The notes under the pieces: generated by a model
The model's database searches: none
What the model was told of the DNA's origin: nothing
The model's input: only the letters and a program-made list of their open reading frames with translations
Program-made: the position numbers and the translations under genes
Part shown: positions 27,279-35,489 of the stretch, piece by piece
Position numbering within the stretch: position 1 is the first letter of the stretch
Layout: every line of letters begins with the position of its first letter
DNA from: Roseicella sp. DB1501
GTDB lineage: Bacteria > Pseudomonadota > Alphaproteobacteria > Acetobacterales > Acetobacteraceae
Reading direction: 5' to 3'
Assembly: GCF_013112485.1 (NCBI RefSeq)
Contig: NZ_JABFHG010000010.1
Location: 186,001-250,000 of the forward strand
Length of the DNA stretch: 64,000 nt

Positions 27279-27820
27279 ACCACCACCATCGCCGGCTTCA
27301 GCAGCCGGCCGTTCAGCGTCCAGGCCGGGGTCCAGGCCTGCAGCACCGTCCCCGGCGCGACGCCGGGCGGCGCCGGCTGCTCGGCCATCGCCTGGTGCAG
27401 CTCGGGATCGAAGCGCTCGCCCTGCGCCTCGCGGCGGGCGACGCCGTTGCGCTCGAGGATGCCGAGGAAGCTGCGCTCCACCCCCTCGAACCCCTCGCGC
27501 AGCTTGGTCAGCAGCTCCGGCTCGCCCTCCTCGCGTGGTGGCAGCGCCTCGAGGCCGCGACGCAGGTTCTGCGCCGCCTCCACCACATCGCCGGCGAATT
27601 TCTGAATGGCGTATTGCCGCGCATCCGCCACCTCGCGCTGGGTGCGGCTGCGCAGATTCTGCATCTCCGCCTCCGCCCGCAGCCAGCGGTCGCGGAACTC
27701 CGCCGCCTCAGCCTCGAGCGCGGCGATGCGCGCCTCGGGCGTCGCCGGCTCCTGGGCCGCGGCGTTCTCCTCCGCGGGTGGGGTCACCGGCGGCGTGTCG
27801 GCTGGGTCGCTCATGTCCAT
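27257..27820 (-). CDS. grpE: nucleotide exchange factor GrpE
   Basis: Releases ADP from DnaK. The 187-residue product has an acidic, proline-rich N-terminus, then a long helix (EARIAALEAEAAEFRDRWLR and AEMQNLRSRTQREVADARQY) that forms the dimer stalk. The C-terminal beta domain has GVARREAQGERFDPELHQAM and GTVLQAWTPAWTLNGRLLKPAMV. Two starts are possible, ATG 27820 (MDMSDP) or 27814; neither has a clear ribosome site. The expected upstream partner hrcA is not adjacent: the next gene on this strand is an unrelated LuxR-type regulator. dnaK follows 283 bp downstream. Confidence 0.95.
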   Translation of the reverse strand: MDMSDPADTPPVTPPAEENAAAQEPATPEARIAALEAEAAEFRDRWLRAEAEMQNLRSRTQREVADARQYAIQKFAGDVVEAAQNLRRGLEALPPREEGEPELLTKLREGFEGVERSFLGILERNGVARREAQGERFDPELHQAMAEQPAPPGVAPGTVLQAWTPAWTLNGRLLKPAMVVVAAGGAG

Positions 27821-28032
27821 GACTTGTCTATGATTGGGAAAGGGTCCCGCGAGGGGACCGGTCACCGCGTCAGGTAGTCGCTGCGGGTGGCAAGAGCAAC
27901 CATTGGCAACACCGTCAACAGCCCTCCTCCCCCGCCCCGCCGCCGGCCGGCTGCGGCAAGCAGCGTCGCCGACCGTTGGAGCCTCCTCACCCGATCGGGG
28001 TCTGCAAGGCGCCCATCAAAGCCGTCGCTGCC

Positions 28033-28122
28033 CGTCACAGCCTGCCGCGGCAGGCTGTGACGCCCTTTGGACAGGAGGAACCCTCATGGGGCTCCCGCGA
28101 AGCGGTTTCGCGGGGAATTCTA
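28033..28122. repeat. full copy of the gene-3'-end two-hairpin repeat, with a perfect 30-bp palindrome
   Basis: From the luxR stop, the - strand reads TAG (28122-28120), AATTCCCCGCG, then a hairpin CCCGCGAA/TTCGCGGG (28094-28114), a ~30-base spacer, and CGTCACAGCCTGCCG with its exact inverted copy (28033-28062). This 30-bp unit is completely palindromic. The edge of the repeat provides the stop codon of the regulator gene. Related copies are at 54955-55057 and 56849-56943, and a half copy is at 7051-7090. The 298 bp between grpE and luxR hold nothing else. Confidence 0.75.
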
Positions 28123-28773
28123 CAGCAGGACCAAGCCCGCCCGCGCCCCGCGCGCCACCGCGTCCGCCCGGCTGCTCGCCCCGAGCTTCTGCAACACCGA
28201 GGCGACATGCGCCTTGGCGGTGTGGAAGGAGAGGTTCAGCCGCCGCGCGATCACCTTGTTCGAGGCGCCGGCCGCGAGCAGGTCCAGCACCTCCCGCTCC
28301 CGCCGCGTCAGCCCGGCCTCCACCGGCGCCGGCTCGCGCCCGGCCAGGGCCGGCAGCAGCGCCGGCGGCAGCACGGCGAGGCCACGGGCAAGCGCGACCA
28401 GCGCCGCCTCGAGCTGCGCCGGCGGCGCCTCCGGGGCAAGGACGCCGCGCGCCCCGGCCCGCAGCGCCGCGAGTGCCGCTGCGCCCTCCGCCAGCACCAG
28501 CACGGGCACCTCGCCCGGACGCGCCTCCGGCGCCTCCTTGCGGTCCGGCGGCATCGCCTCGGCCAGCAGCACATCGGCCGCCAGGGCGTCGCTCACCACC
28601 CGCAGCCCGGCAAGGCCGGCAAGGCGCGCCGCCCGGTCCGGGTCCGGTGGCCGCAGCGCCACCGCGACCGGGGCACGCTGCGGCACCGGTGCAGCCGCAG
28701 GGGGGGTGGGGAGCCGGCCAGCCGGACGTCGGGCCGCCGCGGGCGCCAGGGTGTCGTCTGCGAAGCGGACCAT
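28120..28773 (-). CDS. LuxR-family DNA-binding response regulator-like protein with degenerate receiver
   Basis: A 217-residue regulator. The C-terminal LuxR-type helix-turn-helix is clear: LTRREREVLDLLAAGASNKV, followed by IARRLNLSFHTAKAHVASVL and QKLGASSRADAVARG. The N-terminal half (about 50-145) has a receiver-like alternation (VLVLAEGAAALAALRAGARG, then GVLAPEAPPAQLEAAL), but the acidic pocket and phospho-acceptor Asp are not evident, so activation by phosphorylation is doubtful. The start is only two bases beyond the stop of the HtrA-like gene, so the two are almost certainly co-translated. This pairing suggests a regulator of envelope stress or of that protein; no direct evidence. Confidence 0.85.
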   Translation of the reverse strand: MVRFADDTLAPAAARRPAGRLPTPPAAAPVPQRAPVAVALRPPDPDRAARLAGLAGLRVVSDALAADVLLAEAMPPDRKEAPEARPGEVPVLVLAEGAAALAALRAGARGVLAPEAPPAQLEAALVALARGLAVLPPALLPALAGREPAPVEAGLTRREREVLDLLAAGASNKVIARRLNLSFHTAKAHVASVLQKLGASSRADAVARGARAGLVLL

Positions 28774-28775
28774 GC

Positions 28776-29660
28776 TCAGGCCGCCGCCCGCTCGCCAATC
28801 CGGACCTGCAGCCGGTGCGGCTGCCCGGCCCGCACCAACTCCAGCGTCACCTGCCGGCCGACGCTGTCGGGGTCGAGCCGCGCCAGCATCTCCCGCACCG
28901 AGCCGAGCGGGTCGCCATCCCAGGCGGCCAGCACGTCGCCGATGAGGACGCCCGCCTCCCCGGCCGGGCTGCGCGGATCGACGCCGACGACGATGAGGCC
29001 GCGCCGCTCGCCGAGCTGCACCGGCTGCATGGCGAGACCGAGATAGCCCCGCGCCACCCGGCCGCGGGTGCGCAGCTGCTCGACGGCGCGGGCGATGGTC
29101 TCGGCCGGGATGGTGAGCGCCCGCCGCCGCGGCCCCGGCACCGCCATGCCGACCAGCCGCCCGGCATGGTCGAGCACCGCGCCGCCCTCGGCGACCGGAT
29201 CGAGCCGGAAGCCGAGCTCGATCCGCCGGTCGAGCCGGCCGCCGCGCATCGAGCGCCAGGGGCCGGCCACGACGGCGGCGATCCCGTAGGCGGCGGTCGG
29301 CCCGTGCTCGCCGCGGCCGAGGGCGAGCAGCAGATGGCCCGGCGCCAGCGCCGCCGGCGGCGCCGGCACCAGGGGCGCGACGCTGCCGGTCTCGGCGCGC
29401 AGCAGGGCGACGTCTGTCCCCGGGTCGCGGCCGGCGAGGCCGGCCGGGATCACCCGGCCGTTCGGCAGGGTGACGGCGAGCTCGTCATCGCGCTCGAGCG
29501 CCTCCTCGGCGGTGACCACCAGCCCGTCGGCCCAGAGCAGGCCGGAGCGGGCGCGGCCGTCGCGACCATGCACCGCGACCACCCGCGCCGCCCCCTCGGC
29601 GGTGAGCTGGGCCAGGCGGTCGGAGAGGAGGGCGAGAGGATCGGCGAAGGCATCGGTCAT
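28776..29660 (-). CDS. HtrA/DegP-like trypsin-fold + PDZ protein lacking the catalytic triad
   Basis: A 294-residue protein with a degenerate S1C protease domain (about 15-190) and a C-terminal PDZ domain (about 200-290: RGYLGLAMQPVQLGERRGLI, then SPAGEAGVLIGDVLAAWDG). In active family members the histidine is in TNxHV and the serine in GNSGGP. Here these read VVTAEEALE (residues 48-56) and VAEGGAVL (156-163). Both His and Ser are missing; only Asp83 in GTDVALL remains. No signal peptide is seen, so the protein is probably cytoplasmic. It may be a binding or adaptor module rather than a protease. GAGGAG precedes the ATG at 29660. It is directly followed by the LuxR-type gene. Confidence 0.82.
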   Translation of the reverse strand: MTDAFADPLALLSDRLAQLTAEGAARVVAVHGRDGRARSGLLWADGLVVTAEEALERDDELAVTLPNGRVIPAGLAGRDPGTDVALLRAETGSVAPLVPAPPAALAPGHLLLALGRGEHGPTAAYGIAAVVAGPWRSMRGGRLDRRIELGFRLDPVAEGGAVLDHAGRLVGMAVPGPRRRALTIPAETIARAVEQLRTRGRVARGYLGLAMQPVQLGERRGLIVVGVDPRSPAGEAGVLIGDVLAAWDGDPLGSVREMLARLDPDSVGRQVTLELVRAGQPHRLQVRIGERAAA

Positions 29661-29832
29661 GGCAGGCTCCTCGGTCCCCCCGAGAATGGGGATGCCGGCA
29701 GGGCGGGGACATTGCCCGGATGGGCATGGGATACTGGCCCGGATGGGCATGAGGGCGGCCCGGCGGGAGACCGGCCGGGCGGGGTCGCCCTTCATATGGG
29801 CATGCTGCCCCGCGCTGCGGAGGGCCGCGGCG

Positions 29833-32499
29833 TCATACCGATACGGGCACCGTGTCGGGCGCCACATCGGGCGCCGGCAGCGGATCGGCCTGCAGCCGGC
29901 GCGCCGGCAGGGTGATGCGGCATTGCAGCCCGTCCGGCCGCCAGTCGAAGACGATCTCGCCGCCGAGCTGCTGCCCGACCAGCGTGGCCATCAGCCGGGA
30001 GCCGAAGCCGCGCCGGCCGCCCGGCGCCGCCACCGCCGGACCGCCGCTCTCGCGCCAGTCGAGGCGGAGGCCGCCCTCGGCCTCCCGCGCCCAGTGCAGG
30101 GCCACATGCCCGCCGGCACGGCCGAGGGCGCCGTATTTCGCCGCATTGGTCGCCAGCTCGTGCAGCAGCATCGCCACCGGCTGCACGGCATCCGGCGCGA
30201 GGCTCAGGCAGGGACCGGCGAGGCTGACCTGCCCGGCATGCGCCGCCAGCTCGCCCTCGGCCAGGGCGTGCAGCTCGGCGCCCTTCCAGCCGCCGGTGGC
30301 GAGCAGGGAATGCGCCCGCGCCATGGCGGCGATGCGCCCCTCGACCGAGGCGGCGAAGCGGGCGGCATCGTCGCGCGGCGTCAGCCGCAGCAGCGAGAGG
30401 GCGACGGCGAGCACGTTCTTGGCGCGGTGGTCGACCTCGCGGGCGAGCAGCGCGCGCATCTCCTCCGCCCGGCGCCGCTCGGTGACGTCGCGCGCCACCT
30501 TGGCGAAGCCGCGCAGCCGCCCGGCCTCGTCGTGCAGGGCGGTCAGGGTCACCGCGGCGCGGAAGCGCGCGCCGTCCCGCCGCAGCCGCCAGCCCTCGCC
30601 GCGGAAGACGCCCTCGCGCCGGGCCTGGGCCAGGATCGCCGCCGGCAGGCCGGCCTCGCGGTCCTCCGGAGTGAAGAACATGGCATAGGGCTGGCCCATC
30701 GCCTCCTGCGTCGACCAGCCTTCCACCCGCTCGGCGCCGGCGTTCCAGCTCGCCACCTCCCCCTTGGCGCCGAGCATCACCAGGGCGTGGTCGGCGACGC
30801 CCTCGACCAGCAGGCGGAAGCGCTCCTCGCTCGCGGCGAGGTCGGCGGCGGCGCGGCGCTGCTCGGTCACGTCATGCGCGACGATGCTGACGCCCCAGAG
30901 ATCCCCCGCCTCGTCGCGGACCGGGACGTAGGAGACGAGGCGCTCGCACGATTTGCCCCCCGGCCGGGCGGCGCCGCGCACCAGCCGGTCGAGGACGGGC
31001 TGGCCGGTCTCGAGCACCGCCTGGTAGCAGGACCCGACCTGGCTCCAGAGCGCCGGCGCCACCTCCGCGACATGGCGGCCGAGATGCATCGCCACCGGCA
31101 GGTCGTTCATCTCCGCCAGGGCGTTGTTGAGGCTGCGGTAGCGGCAGTCGCGGTCGATCAGGGCGAGGCCGACCGGCACGGCGGCATAGATGGCGTTCAG
31201 CTCGGCGAGCGCCCGCCGCTCGGCGGCGCTGCGGCGGTGCAGCGCCTCCTCCGCCGCCGCGAAGCCGCGGCGCAGGGCCTCGAGCTCGGCGACCGGCAGC
31301 GGCGGCAGGCTCGCCAGGTCCGGATGCGGCCGGTCGGCCGACAGGGCCAGGGCATGGCCATGCAGCCGGCCAAGCGGCCGCAGGATGCGCCGCGACAGCG
31401 CCAGGGCGAGGCTGCCGCCGAGGAGGAGCGCCAGGAGGCCGCCGGCGGCGAGCGCCAGCAGCGGCCCGCGCCGCACCGCCTCGATCGTCGCCGCCGGCTC
31501 GGCGACGAAGACCGTCCAGCCGGGCGCGGTGGCGATGTCGTGGAAGGCGAAGACGGCGTCGCGGCGGTGCAGGGTCGGGCCGCGGAACAGCCCCTCCCGC
31601 CGGTCCATGACATGCGCGAGGTTGACCGGGGGGATCGGCTGGCTGGCGAAGCGGTCGTGATCGGCGTCGGAGAGGGCGATGAGGCGGCCGCCGGCATCGC
31701 CGATCATCGCCTGCGCCGCCTCGGGCAGGTGCTGCGCCGCGAGCAGACGCTGCATGCGGGCCAGCGGCGAGGCGACGCAGAGCACCATCACCGCCTGGCC
31801 CGTGGCGTCCCAGACCGGCACGCCGATGGAGAAGACCCGCCGCCCGGTCGCCGGGTTGACGATGAGGTCGCTGACGATCGGGTGGCCGGCGGCGAGCACC
31901 TCGGCGACGAAGGCGGGCCGCGTCACCCGCGGCGGCTGGCCCGGCGGCAGGGCGGTGTTGACCATCGCCTGGCCGTCGGGACGAACCAGGCTGACCGGGC
32001 TGCCGATCTGCCAGGCGACGCGCCGGGCATAGGTGTCGAGCGCGGTGATGTCGTCCGAGAGGAGGTCGGTCCGCAGCACCGGCGCGGCGGCGAAGGCCTC
32101 GAGGGCGGCGATCTGCGCCATGAGGTCGCGGTCCACCGCCAGGGAGAGGGCGCGGGCGGCGTCGCGCAGCCGGGCGATCTCCGCCGCCTCCTCGCCCTCG
32201 ACCGCGATCCAGGCGGCCATGGCGCCGACCGCGAGCGCCGGCACCAGGGCGGCGAGCACCAGGGCGAGGAGATGGGTGCGCAATCCCGAGGCGAGCGCTG
32301 GCCGGGCCTGCCCTCCGGCCTGCCCCCGTGCGTGTCCCCGGGCCTGCCAGAGGCCGCGGACCACCCGCCACGCCGGCCGGCCAAGACCGATCACCAGGGT
32401 GCCGAGGCGCGGCGTGGGGGAGCGGAAGGGCCTGCGGTGTCGGGATGCGGCAGCGATCGCAAACTCGATGATGGGTGACGCATCCTGCCGTTCCGTCAT
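29833..32499 (-). CDS. membrane sensor histidine kinase, HWE family (dCache-like, HAMP, two PAS)
   Basis: An 888-residue sensor. A transmembrane helix (LLALVLAALVPALAVGAMAA, about 80-100) and a second (LLALAAGGLLALLLGGSLAL, about 365-385) bracket a periplasmic domain of about 260 residues. A HAMP-like linker follows, then two PAS domains (first with ALIDRDCRYRSLNNALAEM, second with EERFRLLVEGVADHALVML). The kinase core has the HWE-type phosphorylation site REVDHRAKNVLAVALSLLRL and ATP-binding LLHELATNAAKYGALG. The start MTERQDASPII at 32499 follows GAGAAGCGG. A very good sigma-70 promoter lies 80-110 bp upstream. No receiver gene is adjacent. Confidence 0.9.
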   Translation of the reverse strand: MTERQDASPIIEFAIAAASRHRRPFRSPTPRLGTLVIGLGRPAWRVVRGLWQARGHARGQAGGQARPALASGLRTHLLALVLAALVPALAVGAMAAWIAVEGEEAAEIARLRDAARALSLAVDRDLMAQIAALEAFAAAPVLRTDLLSDDITALDTYARRVAWQIGSPVSLVRPDGQAMVNTALPPGQPPRVTRPAFVAEVLAAGHPIVSDLIVNPATGRRVFSIGVPVWDATGQAVMVLCVASPLARMQRLLAAQHLPEAAQAMIGDAGGRLIALSDADHDRFASQPIPPVNLAHVMDRREGLFRGPTLHRRDAVFAFHDIATAPGWTVFVAEPAATIEAVRRGPLLALAAGGLLALLLGGSLALALSRRILRPLGRLHGHALALSADRPHPDLASLPPLPVAELEALRRGFAAAEEALHRRSAAERRALAELNAIYAAVPVGLALIDRDCRYRSLNNALAEMNDLPVAMHLGRHVAEVAPALWSQVGSCYQAVLETGQPVLDRLVRGAARPGGKSCERLVSYVPVRDEAGDLWGVSIVAHDVTEQRRAAADLAASEERFRLLVEGVADHALVMLGAKGEVASWNAGAERVEGWSTQEAMGQPYAMFFTPEDREAGLPAAILAQARREGVFRGEGWRLRRDGARFRAAVTLTALHDEAGRLRGFAKVARDVTERRRAEEMRALLAREVDHRAKNVLAVALSLLRLTPRDDAARFAASVEGRIAAMARAHSLLATGGWKGAELHALAEGELAAHAGQVSLAGPCLSLAPDAVQPVAMLLHELATNAAKYGALGRAGGHVALHWAREAEGGLRLDWRESGGPAVAAPGGRRGFGSRLMATLVGQQLGGEIVFDWRPDGLQCRITLPARRLQADPLPAPDVAPDTVPVSV

Positions 32500-32579
32500 G
32501 CGCAACCGCTTCTCGTGCTGCCACGGCACAGCCGGTCTGAAAAACGAGATTTCTGCCCGGAATTTCAATGCCAGCGCAT

Positions 32580-32608
32580 AGTATACCATTCGAAATTGCG
32601 TGATCCAA
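32580..32608 (-). promoter_or_regulatory. sigma-70-type promoter of the sensor kinase gene
   Basis: On the - strand, TTGGAT (32608-32603), a 17-base spacer and TATACT (32585-32580), with TG one base before the -10 (extended -10). This is the best promoter match noticed in the window and lies in a locally AT-rich stretch. The -10 box is 81 bp above the kinase ATG at 32499. The region between here and phoR (to 32751) contains no gene. Confidence 0.7.
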
Positions 32609-32751
32609 CAAGTTCTGATCGCCCCGCCGGAAACCGGCGCGACTCTTTAATGCGACTGCCATGCATGGGATGACGACAGAGCCGACTTGTGAGGACCGCG
32701 GATCGCCCGCGTGCTGGCGCCCGCATCCCCGGCCGGGCCGCCGGGCACGGC

Positions 32752-34242
32752 TCAGCCGGCGCCGCGCCGCGGCGATCGCGACGGCATCGCGGCCGGGGCA
32801 TCCGGCCTGGCCTCCGCGACCGGCGCCCGGACGGCACCGGGCAGCCAGACGCGGAACAGCGCCCCCATCCCCTCGCCGCTCTCGATCGTCAGCTGGCCGC
32901 GATGGCGGTTGACCACGTGCTTGACGATGGCGAGGCCGAGCCCGGTGCCGCCGGCGCTGCGCGAGCGCCCCTTGTCCACCCGATAGAAGCGCTCGGTCAG
33001 GCGCGGGATGTGCTCGCGCGGGATGCCCGGCCCGTCATCGGCCACCTCCAGCACCACCCCGGCGCGGCGGCCGCCGCCCTCGCCGCCGCGCAGCGTGACC
33101 GTGACCTCGCCGCCCTCCCGCCCGTGCCGGATGGCGTTCTCCACCAGGTTGCGCACCACCTGGGCGAGCTGCTCGGGATCGGCCGGGCTCGCCACCGCCG
33201 CCTCCTCCAGCCGCGCCTGCAGCCGGATGCGGCGCCCGCGCAGCAGCGGCTCCAGCGCCTCCAGCTCGCCGCGGACCATGGGCGCCAGCCGCGCCGTGCC
33301 GGTCGGCGGCTGGTGCTCGGTCATCTCGACGCGCGACAGGCCGAGCAGGTCGTCGATCAGCCGCCGCATCCGCTCGGACTGCTCCGCCATGATGCCGAGG
33401 AAGCGGGTGCGCGCCGCTGGGTCATCCTCGGCCGGGCCGCGCAGCGTCTCGATGAAGCCGATCAGGCTGGCGAGCGGAGTGCGGAGCTCGTGGCTGGCAT
33501 TGGCGACGAAATCCGCCCGCATCCGCTCCAGCGCCCGCTCCCGCGTCCGGTCCGACAGCACGATCACCAGCCGGCCGCCATCGGCCAGCGGCGGCTCCAT
33601 CGGGATCACCTGCGCCGCGATCTCGCGCGCGACCGGCACCGGCAGGGTCAGGTCGGCGGTCTGCGGCCGGTGCTCCGCCAGGGCCCGGTCCACCGCCTCG
33701 GCCATCGCCGGATGGCGCAGCAGCGCCGCGATGTCGCCGTCGCGCGGCCCGGCCGCATCGCCGCCGGCCGCCTCCGCCGCGCTCACCGCCGCCTCGCCGA
33801 ACAGCGCCCGCGCCGCGGCATTGGCGCGCAGCGGCCGGCGCCCGGGCGAGAGGACGAGCAGCGGATCGGGCAGGCTCTCGACGATCGCCGCATCGGCCTG
33901 GCGCAGCCGCCCGACCAGCAGGTCGCGCTCGGCCAGGGTGCGGGCCAGCCGGGCGACGCCATCGACGATCTCCTCCACCGCCGGCAGCAGCGGCGTCGAG
34001 GAGGGCGGGACGAGCTGCCCGTCCTCCGCGGCGGCGCGACCCAGCGCCTCGGCGAGCCGCGCCAGGTTGCCGAGCCAGAGCGCCGCCACCAGCAGCGCGC
34101 CGAGGCCGCAGGCGAGCAGCGCCAGCAGGCCGGGCCCGGGCGCCAGCGCCCCGAGCAGCATCAGGCTCAGCAGCACCGCGGCCGGCACGGCGCCGATCAG
34201 GCCCGCCGCCCCGAGCAGCCGGCGAGGCGGCAGCCGGCGCAT
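32752..34242 (-). CDS. phoR: phosphate regulon-type sensor histidine kinase PhoR
   Basis: A 496-residue membrane kinase, likely the partner of PhoB. Two N-terminal hydrophobic helices (AAVLLSLMLLGALAPG and LLALLACGLGALLVAALWL) are followed by a PAS-like domain (LRQADAAIVESLPDPLLVL). The HisKA phosphorylation box is MRADFVANASHELRTPLASL, and the ATPase motifs are RNLVENAIRHGREGG (N), LEVADDGPGIPREHIPRLTE (G1/F) and GTGLGLAIVKHVVNRHRG (G2). The domain order equals PhoR of other alphaproteobacteria. phoB and the pst genes are not in the window, so PhoR is the best name but other OmpR-partner kinases are possible. It follows the lipoprotein gene on the same strand by 18 bp. Confidence 0.85.
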   Translation of the reverse strand: MRRLPPRRLLGAAGLIGAVPAAVLLSLMLLGALAPGPGLLALLACGLGALLVAALWLGNLARLAEALGRAAAEDGQLVPPSSTPLLPAVEEIVDGVARLARTLAERDLLVGRLRQADAAIVESLPDPLLVLSPGRRPLRANAAARALFGEAAVSAAEAAGGDAAGPRDGDIAALLRHPAMAEAVDRALAEHRPQTADLTLPVPVAREIAAQVIPMEPPLADGGRLVIVLSDRTRERALERMRADFVANASHELRTPLASLIGFIETLRGPAEDDPAARTRFLGIMAEQSERMRRLIDDLLGLSRVEMTEHQPPTGTARLAPMVRGELEALEPLLRGRRIRLQARLEEAAVASPADPEQLAQVVRNLVENAIRHGREGGEVTVTLRGGEGGGRRAGVVLEVADDGPGIPREHIPRLTERFYRVDKGRSRSAGGTGLGLAIVKHVVNRHRGQLTIESGEGMGALFRVWLPGAVRAPVAEARPDAPAAMPSRSPRRGAG

Positions 34243-34260
34243 GGGCTAGGGCCGCACGCC

Positions 34261-35415
34261 CTAGCTCGCCGGGCTGCCCGGGATCGGCGCCGGCTCCACC
34301 AGGGTCGGCTCGCCTGACGGATCGACCGCGAAGATGGCGAGGCCCCGCTGCGCCAGCCCGCCCGGGGCGAGCAGAATCGGCCCGTCGGCGCCGAGCATGG
34401 GCTGGTTGAGCGGCGGGTTGCCGCCCGGCTCCTGCACCGCCCGCGCCGCCAGGGCGGCGGCATCGTAGGCGACGCCGGCCAGCCGCGGCGGCGCCTCGCC
34501 GAAGGCGGCCCGGTAGCGGCTGTCGAAGGCGGCGCGGGCCTGCGGGTCGGAGCCGGGGAACCAGGCCCCGGCCAGCGCCGGCTCCTGCCCCAGGCTCCGG
34601 TCGCCGGCCCAGAGCGCGGTGCCGAGGAAGCGCGGCGGCGTCGGCAGGGCGCCGGCCAGCGCCGCGGCGGCCTGCCGCGCCCGCTCCCCGCCATGGCCGA
34701 GCAGCACCGCATCCAGCCCGTCCGGCTGGGCCTTCTCCGCCAGGTCGCGCGCCGCCGCGGCGACGTCGCCGAGCCGCGCATGCAGCTGGATCAGCGGCGC
34801 GGGCAGGCCGAGCGCCTCCGCCCGGGCGCGCAGCGCGGCGCCGAGGCGGCGGCCGAACTCGTCATCTGCGGCCAACAGGCCGAAACGGCGCGCGCCGGCC
34901 GCCGCCGCCCCCCCCATCATGCGTTCCGCCTGCTCGCCCGGCGTCAGCCCCATGACCCAGACGCCGCGCCCGGCCTGCGAGGCGTCGCTGGTATAGGCGA
35001 GCACCGGCGCGCCGGAGGCGCGGGCGGCATTGGCGGCGGCGGCGGTCTCCCCCAGGGTGAGCGGCCCGGCGAAGGCCCTCGCCCCCTCGGCGATGGCGGC
35101 GCGCGCCGCCTCCCCGGCCCCGCCAGGGGTGCTGCCGGTGTCGCGCGGCAGCAGCTCGATGCCCGGATCGCCCTGGTCGAACAGCGCCAGCGCCGAGGCG
35201 TTGAGCATCGCCTGGCCAAGGGCACGGTTGCTGCCCGAGAGCGGCAGCAGCAGGCCGACGCGGTTGCGCGACGGCTCGGCCGGCAATGCGGCGACCGGCG
35301 CCTGGCCCGCGACGACCACCGGGCGCGAGGGGGCTTGCGGCGCGCAGGCGGCTGCGGGCAAGAGCAGCAGGGCGGCACCGAGCAGCCGGCGCCAGGCGGC
35401 GCGGCGGCCAGCCAT
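34261..35415 (-). CDS. periplasmic-binding-fold lipoprotein (LpoA / branched-chain amino acid receptor type)
   Basis: A 384-residue lipoprotein: signal LLGAALLLLPAAAC with lipobox PAAAC, then a type I periplasmic-binding fold. The fold begins RNRVGLLLPLSGSNRALGQA and contains AMLNASALALFDQGDPGIEL, FAGPLTLGETAAAANAARAS, GVWVMGLTPGEQAERMM and RFGLLAADDEFGRRLGAAL. This matches the 'penicillin-binding protein activator' group often annotated LpoA C-domain. It may sense peptidoglycan, or simply bind a small ligand. The Met at 35415 is chosen because the signal peptide begins there; no ribosome site is visible. It starts divergently from rsmI, the usual neighbour of this family in proteobacteria. 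Confidence 0.82.
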   Translation of the reverse strand: MAGRRAAWRRLLGAALLLLPAAACAPQAPSRPVVVAGQAPVAALPAEPSRNRVGLLLPLSGSNRALGQAMLNASALALFDQGDPGIELLPRDTGSTPGGAGEAARAAIAEGARAFAGPLTLGETAAAANAARASGAPVLAYTSDASQAGRGVWVMGLTPGEQAERMMGGAAAAGARRFGLLAADDEFGRRLGAALRARAEALGLPAPLIQLHARLGDVAAAARDLAEKAQPDGLDAVLLGHGGERARQAAAALAGALPTPPRFLGTALWAGDRSLGQEPALAGAWFPGSDPQARAAFDSRYRAAFGEAPPRLAGVAYDAAALAARAVQEPGGNPPLNQPMLGADGPILLAPGGLAQRGLAIFAVDPSGEPTLVEPAPIPGSPAS

Positions 35416-35420
35416 CCCGG

Positions 35421-35454
35421 CGGGGCGATCGGCGGGGCGATCGGCGGGGCGATC
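35421..35454. repeat. 12-bp tandem repeat in the divergent lipoprotein/rsmI promoter region
   Basis: The unit CGGGGCGATCGG occurs 2.8 times without change. It lies in the 74-bp space between the two divergent starts, immediately upstream of the lipoprotein start. Read as protein it would add RPAD repeats to that gene's N-terminus, which a lipoprotein signal would not tolerate. It may alter promoter spacing by slippage. Confidence 0.75.
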
Positions 35455-35489
35455 CTGGCGCGACCCCGGCGCGTGCCGGCAGGCGGAGC

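Noticed and set aside
29470-32478. 1002-codon + strand frame opposite the HWE kinase
   Set aside because: Mirror frame of the kinase, without recognised domains or a start signal.
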